Part shown: positions 1-7,815 of the stretch, one piece after another
How the letters are laid out: each line of letters opens with the position of its first letter
Numbering within the stretch: position 1 is the first letter of the stretch
Source of the DNA: an uncultured Clostridia bacterium
Lineage (GTDB): Bacteria > Bacillota > Clostridia > Oscillospirales > Oscillospiraceae
Length of the DNA: 42,611 bases
NCBI GenBank assembly: GCA_947365965.1
Contig: CANAZG010000019.1
Location: 1-42,611, forward strand
Direction of reading: 5' to 3'
Position numbers and translations under genes: made by a program
The notes under the pieces: generated by a model
Database searches by the model: none
What the model was told of the DNA's origin: nothing
Seen by the model: the letters and a program-made list of their open reading frames with translations, nothing else

Positions 1-476
1 CGCTCCTGGAAGAGCTTGGTGGTGCCGTAGGGGTTGGTGGTGCCGCCGGTGGGGAAGTCCTCCCGGATGGGCACGCTGGCCGGATCGCCGTAGACCGTGG
101 CGGAGGAGGAGAAGACGAAGTTCTTCACCCCGTGGCGGCGCATGGCCTGGAGGAGGTAGAGGGTGCTGATGAGGTTGTTGGCGTAGTACTCCAGGGGCTT
201 TGACACGCTCTCGCCCACGGCCTTGAGCCCGGCGAAGTGGATGACCGCGTCAATGTCCGGGTGGCTGGCAAAGAGCTCCTCCACGTCCCCCTCATTGCAC
301 AGCTCCGCGTTGACAAAGGGGATGGCCCTGCCGGTGATCTTCTCCACCCGGCGCAGCGCCTCCTCGCTGGAATTGCACAGGTTGTCCGCCACCACGATCT
401 CGTAGCCCGCCTGGATGAGCTCCACGCAGGTGTGGCTGCCGATATACCCCGCGCCGCCGCTGACTAAAATAGACAT
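1..476 (-). CDS. galE: UDP-glucose 4-epimerase, N-terminal part (runs off window edge)
   Basis: This is the first ~158 codons of an extended short-chain dehydrogenase/epimerase; the rest lies left of the window. It starts MSILVSGGAGYIGSHTC, the GxxGxxG NAD-binding loop, and later has SSSATVYG followed by NPYGTTK, the YxxxK catalytic pair. GalE interconverts UDP-galactose and UDP-glucose in the Leloir pathway. The ATG at 474-476 follows an AGGGAGAG-like ribosome site. It lies beside, and transcribed away from, a beta-1,3-galactosyl-hexosamine phosphorylase operon that releases galactose-1-phosphate, so it probably serves the same pathway (inference). A GalE-like epimerase of different specificity cannot be excluded from this fragment. 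Confidence 0.93.
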   Translation of the reverse strand, partial: MSILVSGGAGYIGSHTCVELIQAGYEIVVADNLCNSSEEALRRVEKITGRAIPFVNAELCNEGDVEELFASHPDIDAVIHFAGLKAVGESVSKPLEYYANNLISTLYLLQAMRRHGVKNFVFSSSATVYGDPASVPIREDFPTGGTTNPYGTTKLFQE

Positions 477-622
477 ATGATCTGCTCTCCCTTCGGTGAT
501 AAAAATAGAGTCATTCGCTTGACATGTCCTATTATATCCACCCCCGCGCGCCGGGGGAATAGATGATTTTATCCATTAACTGCACTTATCATTCCCTCCG
601 GCGGCCGCGCCTCGTTTCCTCC

Positions 623-651
623 ATCATACCCCATAACCCCGCCGGACGCAA
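623..651 (-). promoter_or_regulatory. Candidate sigma-A promoter of galE
   Basis: On the minus strand TTGCGT (646-651) and TATGAT (623-628) are separated by 17 bp, close to the vegetative consensus, and point toward galE. The leader would be about 140 nt. Nearer the gene is a second good -10 (TATAAT, 531-536) without a convincing -35. A CCCCC/GGGGG hairpin (541-557) lies where that -35 would be, so a second regulated start is possible. Confidence 0.5.
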
Positions 652-684
652 GATCTTTGACAAAAATTGGGGAATCCGGCCGCC

Positions 685-1512
685 TCAGCCGCCCTGACGG
701 CGGTGGCGGCGGCGGTACTCCATGGGGCTCACCCCCTCCAGCCGCCGGAAGCTCTGGGAGAAGTAGCTCAGGGAGGAGAAGCCCAGGATGCGGGCGATCT
801 GGGAGAGGGTGTGGTCCGTCTCCGTGAGCAGGAAGCGGCTCTCCTGGATGCGCCGGGAGATGAGGTAGCTGATGGGGGAGGTGCCGTAGGCCCGCTGAAA
901 GGCGTGGGAGAGGTGGTACTTGCTCACGTGGACCAGCCCCGCCAGCTGGTCCAGGGTCAGGTTCTCCTTGAAGTGGTTGTCAATATACCGCCGGACCTGA
1001 CCGCACTCCCGGTTGGAGGAGGGGGGCGCGTCGGAGAGGGCGAAGTCCTCCCGCCGGGCCAGCCGCAGGAGGATCACCTCCAGCAGGTTCCGGCAGATCT
1101 GGGCGCACCCGGCCTGCTCCTCCCGGATCTCCCGGGTCATCATCCGCAGGCAGGCGGAGACCATCTCCTGCTCCCCGGTCATGTGGATGAGGCTCCAGCC
1201 CCCCGCGCCGGTCAGGGCCTCCAGACCCTCCACCCCCAGCACCACGTACTCCATGGGGCTGCCCTCCGCCCCGGCCTCGGTGTGGGGCACGCCGGTATTC
1301 ACCGCCACCAGATCGTTGATGGCCACGGGGAACCGCTCCTGGCGGACATGGAACAGTCCGTGGCCCCGGGTGATGAAGAACAGCTCCGCGCAGGCGTGGG
1401 TATGGAGGGAGGAGTTCCACTCCTCGCTGTACTGGGCGTGGGTGACGTACAGCAGCCTGGGCCGGGCCGCCGCCGCCCCCTCCTGGGGCAGAACATATTG
1501 CAGAGTGCTCAC
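685..1512 (-). CDS. AraC-family transcriptional regulator
   Basis: A 275-aa regulator with an N-terminal cupin-like sensor part (SLHTHACAELFFITRG, a typical ligand-pocket strand) and a C-terminal pair of helix-turn-helices. The second half carries LDQLAGLVHVSKYHLSHAF and later SQIARILGFSSLSYFSQSF, the AraC/XylS signature. I chose the GTG at 1510-1512 over the upstream ATG at 1545 because AAGGAGGGGGG lies 6-7 nt before it. It is divergent from the sugar-transport/phosphorylase operon and most likely controls it in response to the imported disaccharide or a derivative (inference). Two matching palindromes in the shared intergenic region are candidate binding sites. Confidence 0.92.
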   Translation of the reverse strand: MSTLQYVLPQEGAAAARPRLLYVTHAQYSEEWNSSLHTHACAELFFITRGHGLFHVRQERFPVAINDLVAVNTGVPHTEAGAEGSPMEYVVLGVEGLEALTGAGGWSLIHMTGEQEMVSACLRMMTREIREEQAGCAQICRNLLEVILLRLARREDFALSDAPPSSNRECGQVRRYIDNHFKENLTLDQLAGLVHVSKYHLSHAFQRAYGTSPISYLISRRIQESRFLLTETDHTLSQIARILGFSSLSYFSQSFRRLEGVSPMEYRRRHRRQGG

Positions 1513-1574
1513 GGCAATCCCCCCTCCTTGGCCGCAAGATCGCAAAAACCGGAAAAACCGCCGTCTGTAGGGTT

Positions 1575-1603
1575 ATTATAAATCCTTCCCCGCCGTTGTG
1601 CAA
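1575..1603 (-). promoter_or_regulatory. Promoter of the AraC-type regulator
   Basis: TTGCAC (1598-1603) and TATAAT (1575-1580) on the minus strand are separated by 17 bp. The -35 lies inside the palindrome GTTGTGCAAC (1595-1604), which fits negative autoregulation. Confidence 0.6.
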
Positions 1604-1604
1604 C
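1595..1604. promoter_or_regulatory. Candidate operator palindrome 1
   Basis: GTTGTGCAAC followed by TTCTAAAAA. It is near-identical in core and flank to the reverse complement of palindrome 2 at 1748-1757, and overlaps the regulator's -35. It is likely a binding site for the adjacent AraC-type protein (inference). Confidence 0.45.
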
Positions 1605-1747
1605 TTCTAAAAATATTTTTGTGAGAGCGGCCATAATTTGTGCCCTCCGCGCCCCGGCTTTTGTCAAAATTATTTATTCTGCCCAAAGCCGCAGGGCAGA
1701 TTTCCCCGATTTGTGTCAAAACGCAAAAAGAGCAAGATATCTAAAAA

Positions 1748-1757
1748 GTTGCGCAAC
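1748..1757. promoter_or_regulatory. Candidate operator palindrome 2
   Basis: GTTGCGCAAC, a perfect 10-bp palindrome ending 7 bp before the -35 of the transporter operon, a typical place for an activator. On the opposite strand it continues ACTTTTTAG, resembling the flank of palindrome 1. The stretch between the two (1605-1747) has no gene. It holds a CTGCCC/GGGCAG inverted repeat (1679-1699) and A/T-rich tracts. Confidence 0.45.
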
Positions 1758-1764
1758 ATAGGAA

Positions 1765-1792
1765 TTGCGCCCTCCGCCAGAGGGTGTATTAT
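1765..1792 (+). promoter_or_regulatory. Promoter of the sugar-transport/phosphorylase operon
   Basis: TTGCGC (1765-1770) and TATTAT (1787-1792) are 16 bp apart, with TG directly before the -10. The predicted leader of ~55 nt ends at a GGAGG site before the binding-protein gene. Confidence 0.5.
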
Positions 1793-1852
1793 ATAGTTGT
1801 ATCGTCCGGGACGGTCCCGGATGGAAACGAGATTTTTTTGGAGGAATTGGAC

Positions 1853-3256
1853 ATGAAAAAGCTTCTCAGCATGATCCTGGCGTCCGTCATGGTCCTGTCC
1901 CTGCTGGCCGGCTGCGGCGGCGGAAACGACCAGCCCCCCGCTCAGGACAACACCCAGACCCAGCCCAGCGACAGCCAGACTCCCAGCACTCCCGAGCCCG
2001 CTCCCGCCCCGGCCGAGGATGTGACCATCCAGGTGGCCGCCCTGGCCTCCGGCTATGAGGAGGCCTATCCCGGCATGTGGCAGGAGGTCTGCGACGCCTT
2101 CACCGCCGAGACCGGCATCAAGGTGGAGCTCATCTGCGACAAGAACCTGGAAGATGTCATCGGGCCCTCCATGCAGGGCGGCGACTTCCCCGACGTCATC
2201 CACCTGGCCACCGGCCGTGAGAAGGGCCTCACCGAGCAGTTCATCAAGGACCGCAACATCGCCGAGCTCACCGACGTGCTGACCATGACCGTGCCCGGCG
2301 AGAGCGCCAAGGTGAGCGACAAGATCGTCGGCGGCTTCACCGACACCTCCGTCACCAACCCCTACGGCGACGGCAAGACCTATCTGGCCCCCATGTTCTA
2401 CTCCCCCTGCGGCCTGTTCTACAACGCGGGCCTCTTCGAGGAGAAGGGCTGGAGCGTGCCCGCCACCTGGGATGAGATGTGGGAGCTGGCCGAGAAGGCC
2501 CAGGCCGAGGGCAGCTACCTCTTCACCTATCCCACCACCGGCTACTTTGACGCCTTCCTGTACGCGCTGATGTACTCCGTGGGCGGCCCCGACTTCTTCA
2601 ACAAGGCCACCACCTACGCCGAGGGCATCTGGGATACCCCCGAGGCCCAGCAGTGCTTCGACATCATCGCCAAGCTGGCCAGCTACACCAACCCCGTCAC
2701 CCCCGCCCAGGCCAACGATCAGGACTTCACCCAGAACCAGCAGCTGGTCCTGGACAACAAGGCCCTGTTCATGCCCAACGGCACCTGGATCGTGGGCGAG
2801 ATGGCCGAGGCTCCCCGTGCTGACGGCTTTGCCTGGGGCATGACCGCCCTGCCCGCCGCCAAGTCCGGCGGCAACGGCGCCAGCTACTGCTGGCTGGAGC
2901 AGGCCTGGATCCCCGCCGGCGCGCCCAACATGGACGCTGCCAAGCAGTTCGTGGCTTTCCTGTACTCTGACGCGGCCTGCGCCATCTTCGCCAAGGGCGG
3001 CGCTGTGCAGCCCGTCCCCGGTCTGACCGACAATCTGGAGGGCGACAACAAGATGTTCTACGCCATCTATGACAACGGCGCCGACGCCGCCATGGGCAAC
3101 TTCGCCGCCTACAACGCCGTGGCCGGCCTGGGCTCTGTCCGCGAGGTGTTCCTGGATCCCGTCAACGGTCTGGTCAACGGCTCCATCACCCAGGATCAGT
3201 GGATGTCCGACGTGAAGGCCGCCAGCGATCAGATGCGGGCCAACATCATGGGCTGA
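1853..3256 (+). CDS. ABC transporter sugar-binding lipoprotein
   Basis: A 467-aa extracellular solute-binding protein of the family-1 (carbohydrate) type. The N-terminus MKKLLSMILASVMVLSLLAG is a lipoprotein signal with lipobox LAGC (C21), followed by a Pro/Gln/Glu-rich linker to about residue 55. The mature part shows family patterns such as a W-containing hinge (WDEMWELAEKA) and an alternating hydrophobic core. GGAGG 9 nt before the ATG fixes the start; an upstream in-frame start at 1784 has no ribosome site. It probably captures lacto-N-biose/galacto-N-biose or related mucin disaccharides for the two permeases that follow. That substrate is inferred from the GH112 gene in the same operon. 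Confidence 0.92.
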   Translation: MKKLLSMILASVMVLSLLAGCGGGNDQPPAQDNTQTQPSDSQTPSTPEPAPAPAEDVTIQVAALASGYEEAYPGMWQEVCDAFTAETGIKVELICDKNLEDVIGPSMQGGDFPDVIHLATGREKGLTEQFIKDRNIAELTDVLTMTVPGESAKVSDKIVGGFTDTSVTNPYGDGKTYLAPMFYSPCGLFYNAGLFEEKGWSVPATWDEMWELAEKAQAEGSYLFTYPTTGYFDAFLYALMYSVGGPDFFNKATTYAEGIWDTPEAQQCFDIIAKLASYTNPVTPAQANDQDFTQNQQLVLDNKALFMPNGTWIVGEMAEAPRADGFAWGMTALPAAKSGGNGASYCWLEQAWIPAGAPNMDAAKQFVAFLYSDAACAIFAKGGAVQPVPGLTDNLEGDNKMFYAIYDNGADAAMGNFAAYNAVAGLGSVREVFLDPVNGLVNGSITQDQWMSDVKAASDQMRANIMG

Positions 3257-3300
3257 TCCTGACAAACCCTATACGTTCTTAATCACATAGTCCGTAAGCA

Positions 3301-3340
3301 GGCGGCGGTGAGCGTTTGCTCACCGCCGCCCGCTTTTTTT
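3301..3340 (+). terminator. Intra-operon terminator after the binding-protein gene
   Basis: A perfect 13-bp stem (3301-3313 with 3318-3330), a 4-nt GTTT loop and a T7 run at 3334-3340. It lies between the binding-protein and permease genes. It probably lets binding protein be made in excess while some transcription reads through; no separate promoter was seen in the 23 bp that follow. Confidence 0.85.
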
Positions 3341-3362
3341 CAACAGAGAGAGGAGAGATTTC

Positions 3363-4238
3363 ATGCGCCGCAGCAAGGAACGCAGCCGGTTTATCTTTCT
3401 ATGCGTAGCGCCGGCCACCATCCTGTTTTTCATCTTCATGGTGCTGCCCACCCTCAACGTCTTCCGCATGTCCCTCTTTGAGCGGGGGGCCTACTCCCCC
3501 ACAGAGACCTTTGTGGGCCTGAACAACTTCAAGGTCCTGTTCCAGGACGCCAAGTTCATCTCCGCCATGCAGAACACCATTCTGCTCATCGTTGTCGTCA
3601 CCATTGTGACCTTCTTCTTTGCCCTGCTCTTTGCCGGCATTCTCACCCGTGAGAAGCTGAAGGGCCAGAACTTCTTCCGGGTCATCTTCTATATCCCCAA
3701 CATCCTCTCCGTGGTGGTCATCGCCGGCATCTTCTCCGCCGTCTACAAGCCGGAGAACGGCATGCTCAACAGCGTGCTCTCCTTCTTTGCCGGCCGCGAG
3801 GTGATGATCCTCTGGAAGGACCAGCAGATGGTGATGATCTCCATCATCATCGCCATGGTCTGGCAGGCCATCGGCTACTACATGGTCATGTACATGGCCT
3901 CCATGGCCGCGGTGCCCGCGGACCTCTACGAGTCCGCCAGCCTGGACGGCGCGGGCCGGACGGCCCAGTTTTTCCAGATCACCCTGCCCCTTATCTGGAC
4001 CAACATCCGCACCACCCTCACCTTCTTCATCATCTCTACCATCAACATGGCCTTCCTGTTCGTCAAGGCCATGGTGGCCAAGGGCATGGCGGACGTGGGC
4101 CTGAGCTTCATGTACAGCCAGAAGGACGCTGGGCTCTACGGCTACGCCATGGCCGCCGGCGTGGTGATCTTCCTCTTCTCCTTCCTCCTCTCCGCCATGG
4201 TCAACAGGGTGACCCGGCGGGATGTGCTGGAAATGTAA
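3363..4238 (+). CDS. ABC sugar permease, MalF/UgpA type
   Basis: A 291-aa inner-membrane permease with about six hydrophobic segments, starting with FIFLCVAPATILFFIFMVL near residue 10. The cytoplasmic EAA loop reads YESASLDGAGRTAQFFQITL followed by a proline, the site that docks the ATPase. An AGGAGAG ribosome site precedes the ATG. It pairs with the next gene to form the heterodimeric channel. No ATP-binding gene occurs in the operon, as in Firmicutes that share one MsmX/UgpC-like ATPase among several sugar importers. Confidence 0.94.
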   Translation: MRRSKERSRFIFLCVAPATILFFIFMVLPTLNVFRMSLFERGAYSPTETFVGLNNFKVLFQDAKFISAMQNTILLIVVVTIVTFFFALLFAGILTREKLKGQNFFRVIFYIPNILSVVVIAGIFSAVYKPENGMLNSVLSFFAGREVMILWKDQQMVMISIIIAMVWQAIGYYMVMYMASMAAVPADLYESASLDGAGRTAQFFQITLPLIWTNIRTTLTFFIISTINMAFLFVKAMVAKGMADVGLSFMYSQKDAGLYGYAMAAGVVIFLFSFLLSAMVNRVTRRDVLEM

Positions 4239-4250
4239 GGGGGTGGAGAC

Positions 4251-5135
4251 ATGAACAAAACAGTCAAAAAGAGCGAGCCCCTCTTCAAGGCCTTTATCTA
4301 TGTGGCCCTCATCACCCTGGCGGTGCTCATCATCGTGCCCGTGGCCTGGGTGTTCCTGGCCTCCGTCAAGCAGAACAGCGAGTTCTACGGCAACCCCTGG
4401 GCCCTGCCCGCCGGGTTCTACTGGCAGAACTTCGTAAACGCCTGGAACGCGGCCAGCATGGGCAGCTACATGGTCAACTCCGTCATCGTCACGGCCCTGA
4501 GCCTGGCGCTGCTGCTGGTGGTGGCCCTGCCGGCCGCCTACTGCCTGTCCCGGTTCCAGTTCACAGGCAGAAAGCTGCTCAACACCTGCTTCATGGCCGG
4601 GCTCTTTATCAACGTCAACTACATCGTGGTGCCCATCTTCCTCATGCTCAAGGACGGCGACGCTTTCCTCAAGACCACCCTGGGCAGCGCCATGCTCCTC
4701 AACAACCTCTTCGTGCTGGCGGTGGTCTACGCCTCCACGGCCCTGCCCTTCACCATCTACCTCCTCTCCGGCTACTTCGCCACCCTGCCCCACGACTTTG
4801 AGGAGGCGGCCTACATCGACGGCGCGGGCTACGGGGCCACCATGGTGCGCATCATCTTCCCCATGGCCCAGCCCTCCATCATCACCATCATCCTCTTCAA
4901 CTTCCTCTCCTTCTGGAATGAGTACATCATCTCCATGACCCTCATGGCCAGCGCCACAGGCCAGCGGACCCTGCCGGTGGGCCTTCTGAACCTGATGCAG
5001 GCCCAGCAGTCCTCGGCGGAGTACGGCATCCTCTACGCCGGTCTGGTGCTGGTGATGCTGCCCACGCTGATCCTCTACATCTGCGTGCAGAAGAAGCTGA
5101 CCCAGGGCATGACCGTGGGCGGATTGAAGGGATAA
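4251..5135 (+). CDS. ABC sugar permease, MalG/UgpE type
   Basis: A 294-aa second permease starting 12 nt after the first, with a GGGGGTGGAG ribosome site. It has six predicted membrane segments, first at about residues 15-38. The EAA loop reads FEEAAYIDGAGYGATMVRII followed by FPMAQP, characteristic of MalG-like carbohydrate permeases. With the preceding permease and the lipoprotein it forms the importer feeding the GH112 phosphorylase. The C-terminal CVQKKLTQGMTVGGLKG is the usual MalG/UgpE ending. Confidence 0.94.
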   Translation: MNKTVKKSEPLFKAFIYVALITLAVLIIVPVAWVFLASVKQNSEFYGNPWALPAGFYWQNFVNAWNAASMGSYMVNSVIVTALSLALLLVVALPAAYCLSRFQFTGRKLLNTCFMAGLFINVNYIVVPIFLMLKDGDAFLKTTLGSAMLLNNLFVLAVVYASTALPFTIYLLSGYFATLPHDFEEAAYIDGAGYGATMVRIIFPMAQPSIITIILFNFLSFWNEYIISMTLMASATGQRTLPVGLLNLMQAQQSSAEYGILYAGLVLVMLPTLILYICVQKKLTQGMTVGGLKG

Positions 5136-5207
5136 CCCGCTGAAATTTTCGTTGGATACCTTTCTTTGACAGAAAGGATGGATACTTGCACAAGGAGGCA
5201 GATCCAC

Positions 5208-5408
5208 ATGCAATTTTGGAAAGAACACACCGCGCTGCGGATGACCCTCATGCTGCTCACCTTTGTCCTGGGCCTGTTCCTGCTGATCTACGGCTGGCGG
5301 CAGACCGGGCAGATGGGCGGCCTGCTGCTGATGCTGGCCGGGCTGGCCCTGCTGCTGGGGACCCTGGCCCTGTACAACAAGCCCTTCGAGGATCCGAAAA
5401 AGCGCTGA
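5208..5408 (+). CDS. Small two-helix membrane protein (66 aa) in the glycan operon
   Basis: I do not recognise the family with certainty. AAGGAGG lies 9 nt before this ATG, which rules out the longer reading from 5166. The protein begins MQFWKEHTALRM, then two hydrophobic stretches (about residues 12-28 and 36-55) joined by a short YGWRQTGQMGG turn, and ends in a charged FEDPKKR tail, so it is likely a helical hairpin in the membrane. It sits between the permeases and GH112 with short gaps (72 nt and 13 nt), so it is co-transcribed. A role as accessory subunit or regulator of the importer is a guess from position. Confidence 0.75.
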   Translation: MQFWKEHTALRMTLMLLTFVLGLFLLIYGWRQTGQMGGLLLMLAGLALLLGTLALYNKPFEDPKKR

Positions 5409-5421
5409 AAGGGAAACATTT

Positions 5422-7584
5422 ATGGAAAATCAACAGTTTGGACGGGTGACCATTCCCACGGACGTGGACGTGGTCCCCGAGACCATGGAGCTGGTGCGGC
5501 GCTGGGGCGCGGACGCCATCCGGGACTGCGACGGCACCGACTTCCCCCAGGAGCTCAAGAGCGTGGACGCCAAGGTCTACTCCACCTACTACACCACCCG
5601 CAAGGACAACGCCTGGGCCAAGGCCAATCCGGACGAGGTGCAGCAGTGCTATATCATGACCGGGTTCCACACCGCCTCCGGCGGCCCCCTGGCCATCTCC
5701 CTCATGCAGGGCATCAGCCGGGAGCTGATGGAGCCCAACACCCGGGACGACATCCGCCGCTGGTGGGAGGTCATGGACCGCACCGCCGGCGAGCCACTGT
5801 CAAAGGACCTGTGGCGGTATGACCAGGAGGCGGGGTGCGTGGTCATCGACGCGCCGGAGCTCTTCCACGACTACACGGTAAGCTTTCTGGCCTACCTCAT
5901 CTGGGACCCGGTCCACATGTACAACGCCGTCACCAACGGCTGGAAGGACTTTGAGCACCAGATCACCTTTGACGTGCGCCAGCCCAAGACCCACAAGTTC
6001 ACCATGGAGCGGCTGCGGAAGTTCATCGCGGACCACCCCTACGTGGACGTGATCCGCTACACCACCTTCTTCCACCAGTTCACCCTCATCTTTGACGAGC
6101 TGAAGCGGGAGAAGTACGTGGACTGGTACGGCTACTCCGCCAGCGTCTCCCCCTACATTCTGGAGCAGTTTGAAAAGGAGGCGGGCTACCCCTTCCGCCC
6201 GGAGTTCATCATTGACCAGGGCTACTACAACAACCAGTACCGGACCCCCAGCCGGGAGTTCAAGGACTTCATGGCCTTCCAGCGGCGGGAGGTGGCGAAG
6301 CTGGCCAGGGAGATGGTGGACATCACCCACGAGCTGGGCAAGGAGGCCATGATGTTCCTGGGGGACCACTTCATCGGCACGGAGCCCTACATGCCCGAGT
6401 TCGCCACCATCGGCCTGGACGCGGTGGTGGGCAGCGTGGGCAACGGCTCCACCCTGCGCCTCATCTCCGACATCCCCGGGGTGAAGTACACCGAGGGCCG
6501 GTTTCTGCCCTACTTCTTCCCGGACACCTTCCACGAGGGGGGTGATCCGGTCCGGGAGGCCAAGGTCAACTGGGTCACCGCCCGCCGGGCCATCCTCCGC
6601 AAGCCCATTGACCGCATCGGCTACGGCGGCTATCTGAAGCTGGCCTGCCAGTTCCCGGAGTTTATCGACTACGTGGAGAGCGTGTGCAAGGAGTTCCGGG
6701 AGCTGTACGCCAACATCGGCGGCGGCCGGCCCTACTGCGTGAAGACGGTGGCCGTGCTCAACAGCTGGGGCCGGGCCCGGTCCTGGGGCTGCCACATGGT
6801 CCACCACGCCCTGTACCAGAAGCAGAACTACTCCTACGCCGGGGCCATCGAGGCCCTGTCCGGCGCGCCCTTTGACGTGCGGTTTCTGAGCTTTGACGAT
6901 CTGAAGGCGGATCCCCACGTCCTGGACGGCGTGGACGTGCTGCTCAACATCGGCGGCGGCGACACGGCCCACACCGGCGGCGCGGTCTGGGAGGACCCGG
7001 CCATTGCCGCGATGGTGAAGGGGTTTGTGTGGAACGGCGGCGGCCTCATCGGCGTGGGCGAGCCCTCGGGCCACCAGTACCAGGGCCGTTACCTCCAGCT
7101 CTCCGGCGTGCTAGGGGTGGAGAAGGAGACCGGCTTCACCCTGGGGTACGACAAGTACAACTGGGAGGAGCGCCCGGACCACTTCCTCCTGGCCGACTGC
7201 ACCGGGCCGGTGGACTTCGGCGAGGGCCAGCGGGGGATCTACGCCCTGCCCGGGGCCCAGGTGCTGGTCCAGCGGGAGCGGGAGGTGCAGCTGGCGGTGA
7301 ACGCGTTCGGCCAGGGCCGGGCGGTGTACGTCTCCGGCCTGCCCTACTCCTTTGAGAACAGCCGCCTGCTCTACCGGGCCATCCTCTGGAGCGCCCACGG
7401 GGAGGCGGAGCTGCATCGGTGGTTCTCCAGCAATTTCAACGTGGAGGTCCACGCCTTCCTGGACCGGGGGAAGTACTGCGTGGTGAACAACACCTACGAG
7501 CCCCAGTCCACCACGGTGTATACCGACGGCGGCAGCTCCCGGCTGGAGCTGGACGCCAACGAGATCCGCTGGTTCAGCGTATAA
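5422..7584 (+). CDS. lnpA: 1,3-beta-galactosyl-N-acetylhexosamine phosphorylase (GH112)
   Basis: A 720-aa cytosolic phosphorylase of glycoside hydrolase family 112. The family splits lacto-N-biose I (Gal-beta-1,3-GlcNAc) and/or galacto-N-biose (Gal-beta-1,3-GalNAc) with phosphate to galactose-1-phosphate and the N-acetylhexosamine. The N-terminal RDCDGTDFP block and MMFLGDHFIGTEPYMPEF near residues 310-327 match the family. D315 in FLGDHF aligns with the catalytic acid (Asp313 in the Bifidobacterium enzyme). Length equals the usual ~720-750 aa and there is no signal peptide, so substrates must be imported by the transporter encoded just upstream. Whether GlcNAc- or GalNAc-type sugar is preferred cannot be told here. 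Confidence 0.96.
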   Translation: MENQQFGRVTIPTDVDVVPETMELVRRWGADAIRDCDGTDFPQELKSVDAKVYSTYYTTRKDNAWAKANPDEVQQCYIMTGFHTASGGPLAISLMQGISRELMEPNTRDDIRRWWEVMDRTAGEPLSKDLWRYDQEAGCVVIDAPELFHDYTVSFLAYLIWDPVHMYNAVTNGWKDFEHQITFDVRQPKTHKFTMERLRKFIADHPYVDVIRYTTFFHQFTLIFDELKREKYVDWYGYSASVSPYILEQFEKEAGYPFRPEFIIDQGYYNNQYRTPSREFKDFMAFQRREVAKLAREMVDITHELGKEAMMFLGDHFIGTEPYMPEFATIGLDAVVGSVGNGSTLRLISDIPGVKYTEGRFLPYFFPDTFHEGGDPVREAKVNWVTARRAILRKPIDRIGYGGYLKLACQFPEFIDYVESVCKEFRELYANIGGGRPYCVKTVAVLNSWGRARSWGCHMVHHALYQKQNYSYAGAIEALSGAPFDVRFLSFDDLKADPHVLDGVDVLLNIGGGDTAHTGGAVWEDPAIAAMVKGFVWNGGGLIGVGEPSGHQYQGRYLQLSGVLGVEKETGFTLGYDKYNWEERPDHFLLADCTGPVDFGEGQRGIYALPGAQVLVQREREVQLAVNAFGQGRAVYVSGLPYSFENSRLLYRAILWSAHGEAELHRWFSSNFNVEVHAFLDRGKYCVVNNTYEPQSTTVYTDGGSSRLELDANEIRWFSV

Positions 7585-7755
7585 GGGGACGGACTTTAAG
7601 GGCAGCCCTTGGGAAAAGAACAGCGCAGAGATAACATGGACCGCAGCTGCTTTATCACGCGGGAAGCCTGCCCCAGATAGAGGAAGCCCGCCCCTCTCTC
7701 CGCTTCTTTCTCCCATTCATCGGGCAATTGCTTCTGCGGCTCCTGGAAAAACCTG

Positions 7756-7784
7756 TTGTCACCGGCGGGAATCTGTGGTAAAGT
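7756..7784 (+). promoter_or_regulatory. Promoter of the DivIVA-like gene
   Basis: TTGTCA (7756-7761), 17 bp, TAAAGT (7779-7784). The 230-bp gap 7585-7815 otherwise holds only a weak AAGGG/CCCTT hairpin (7599-7611) without a T-run, so no clear terminator for the GH112 operon is visible. Confidence 0.5.
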
Positions 7785-7815
7785 GGAAGATAACACATGA
7801 TAAGGGGAAGCAGCC

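Noticed and set aside
1670-3265. A 531-codon frame antisense to the binding-protein gene
   Set aside because: Val/Gly/His-rich shadow of a clear lipoprotein gene with signal peptide.
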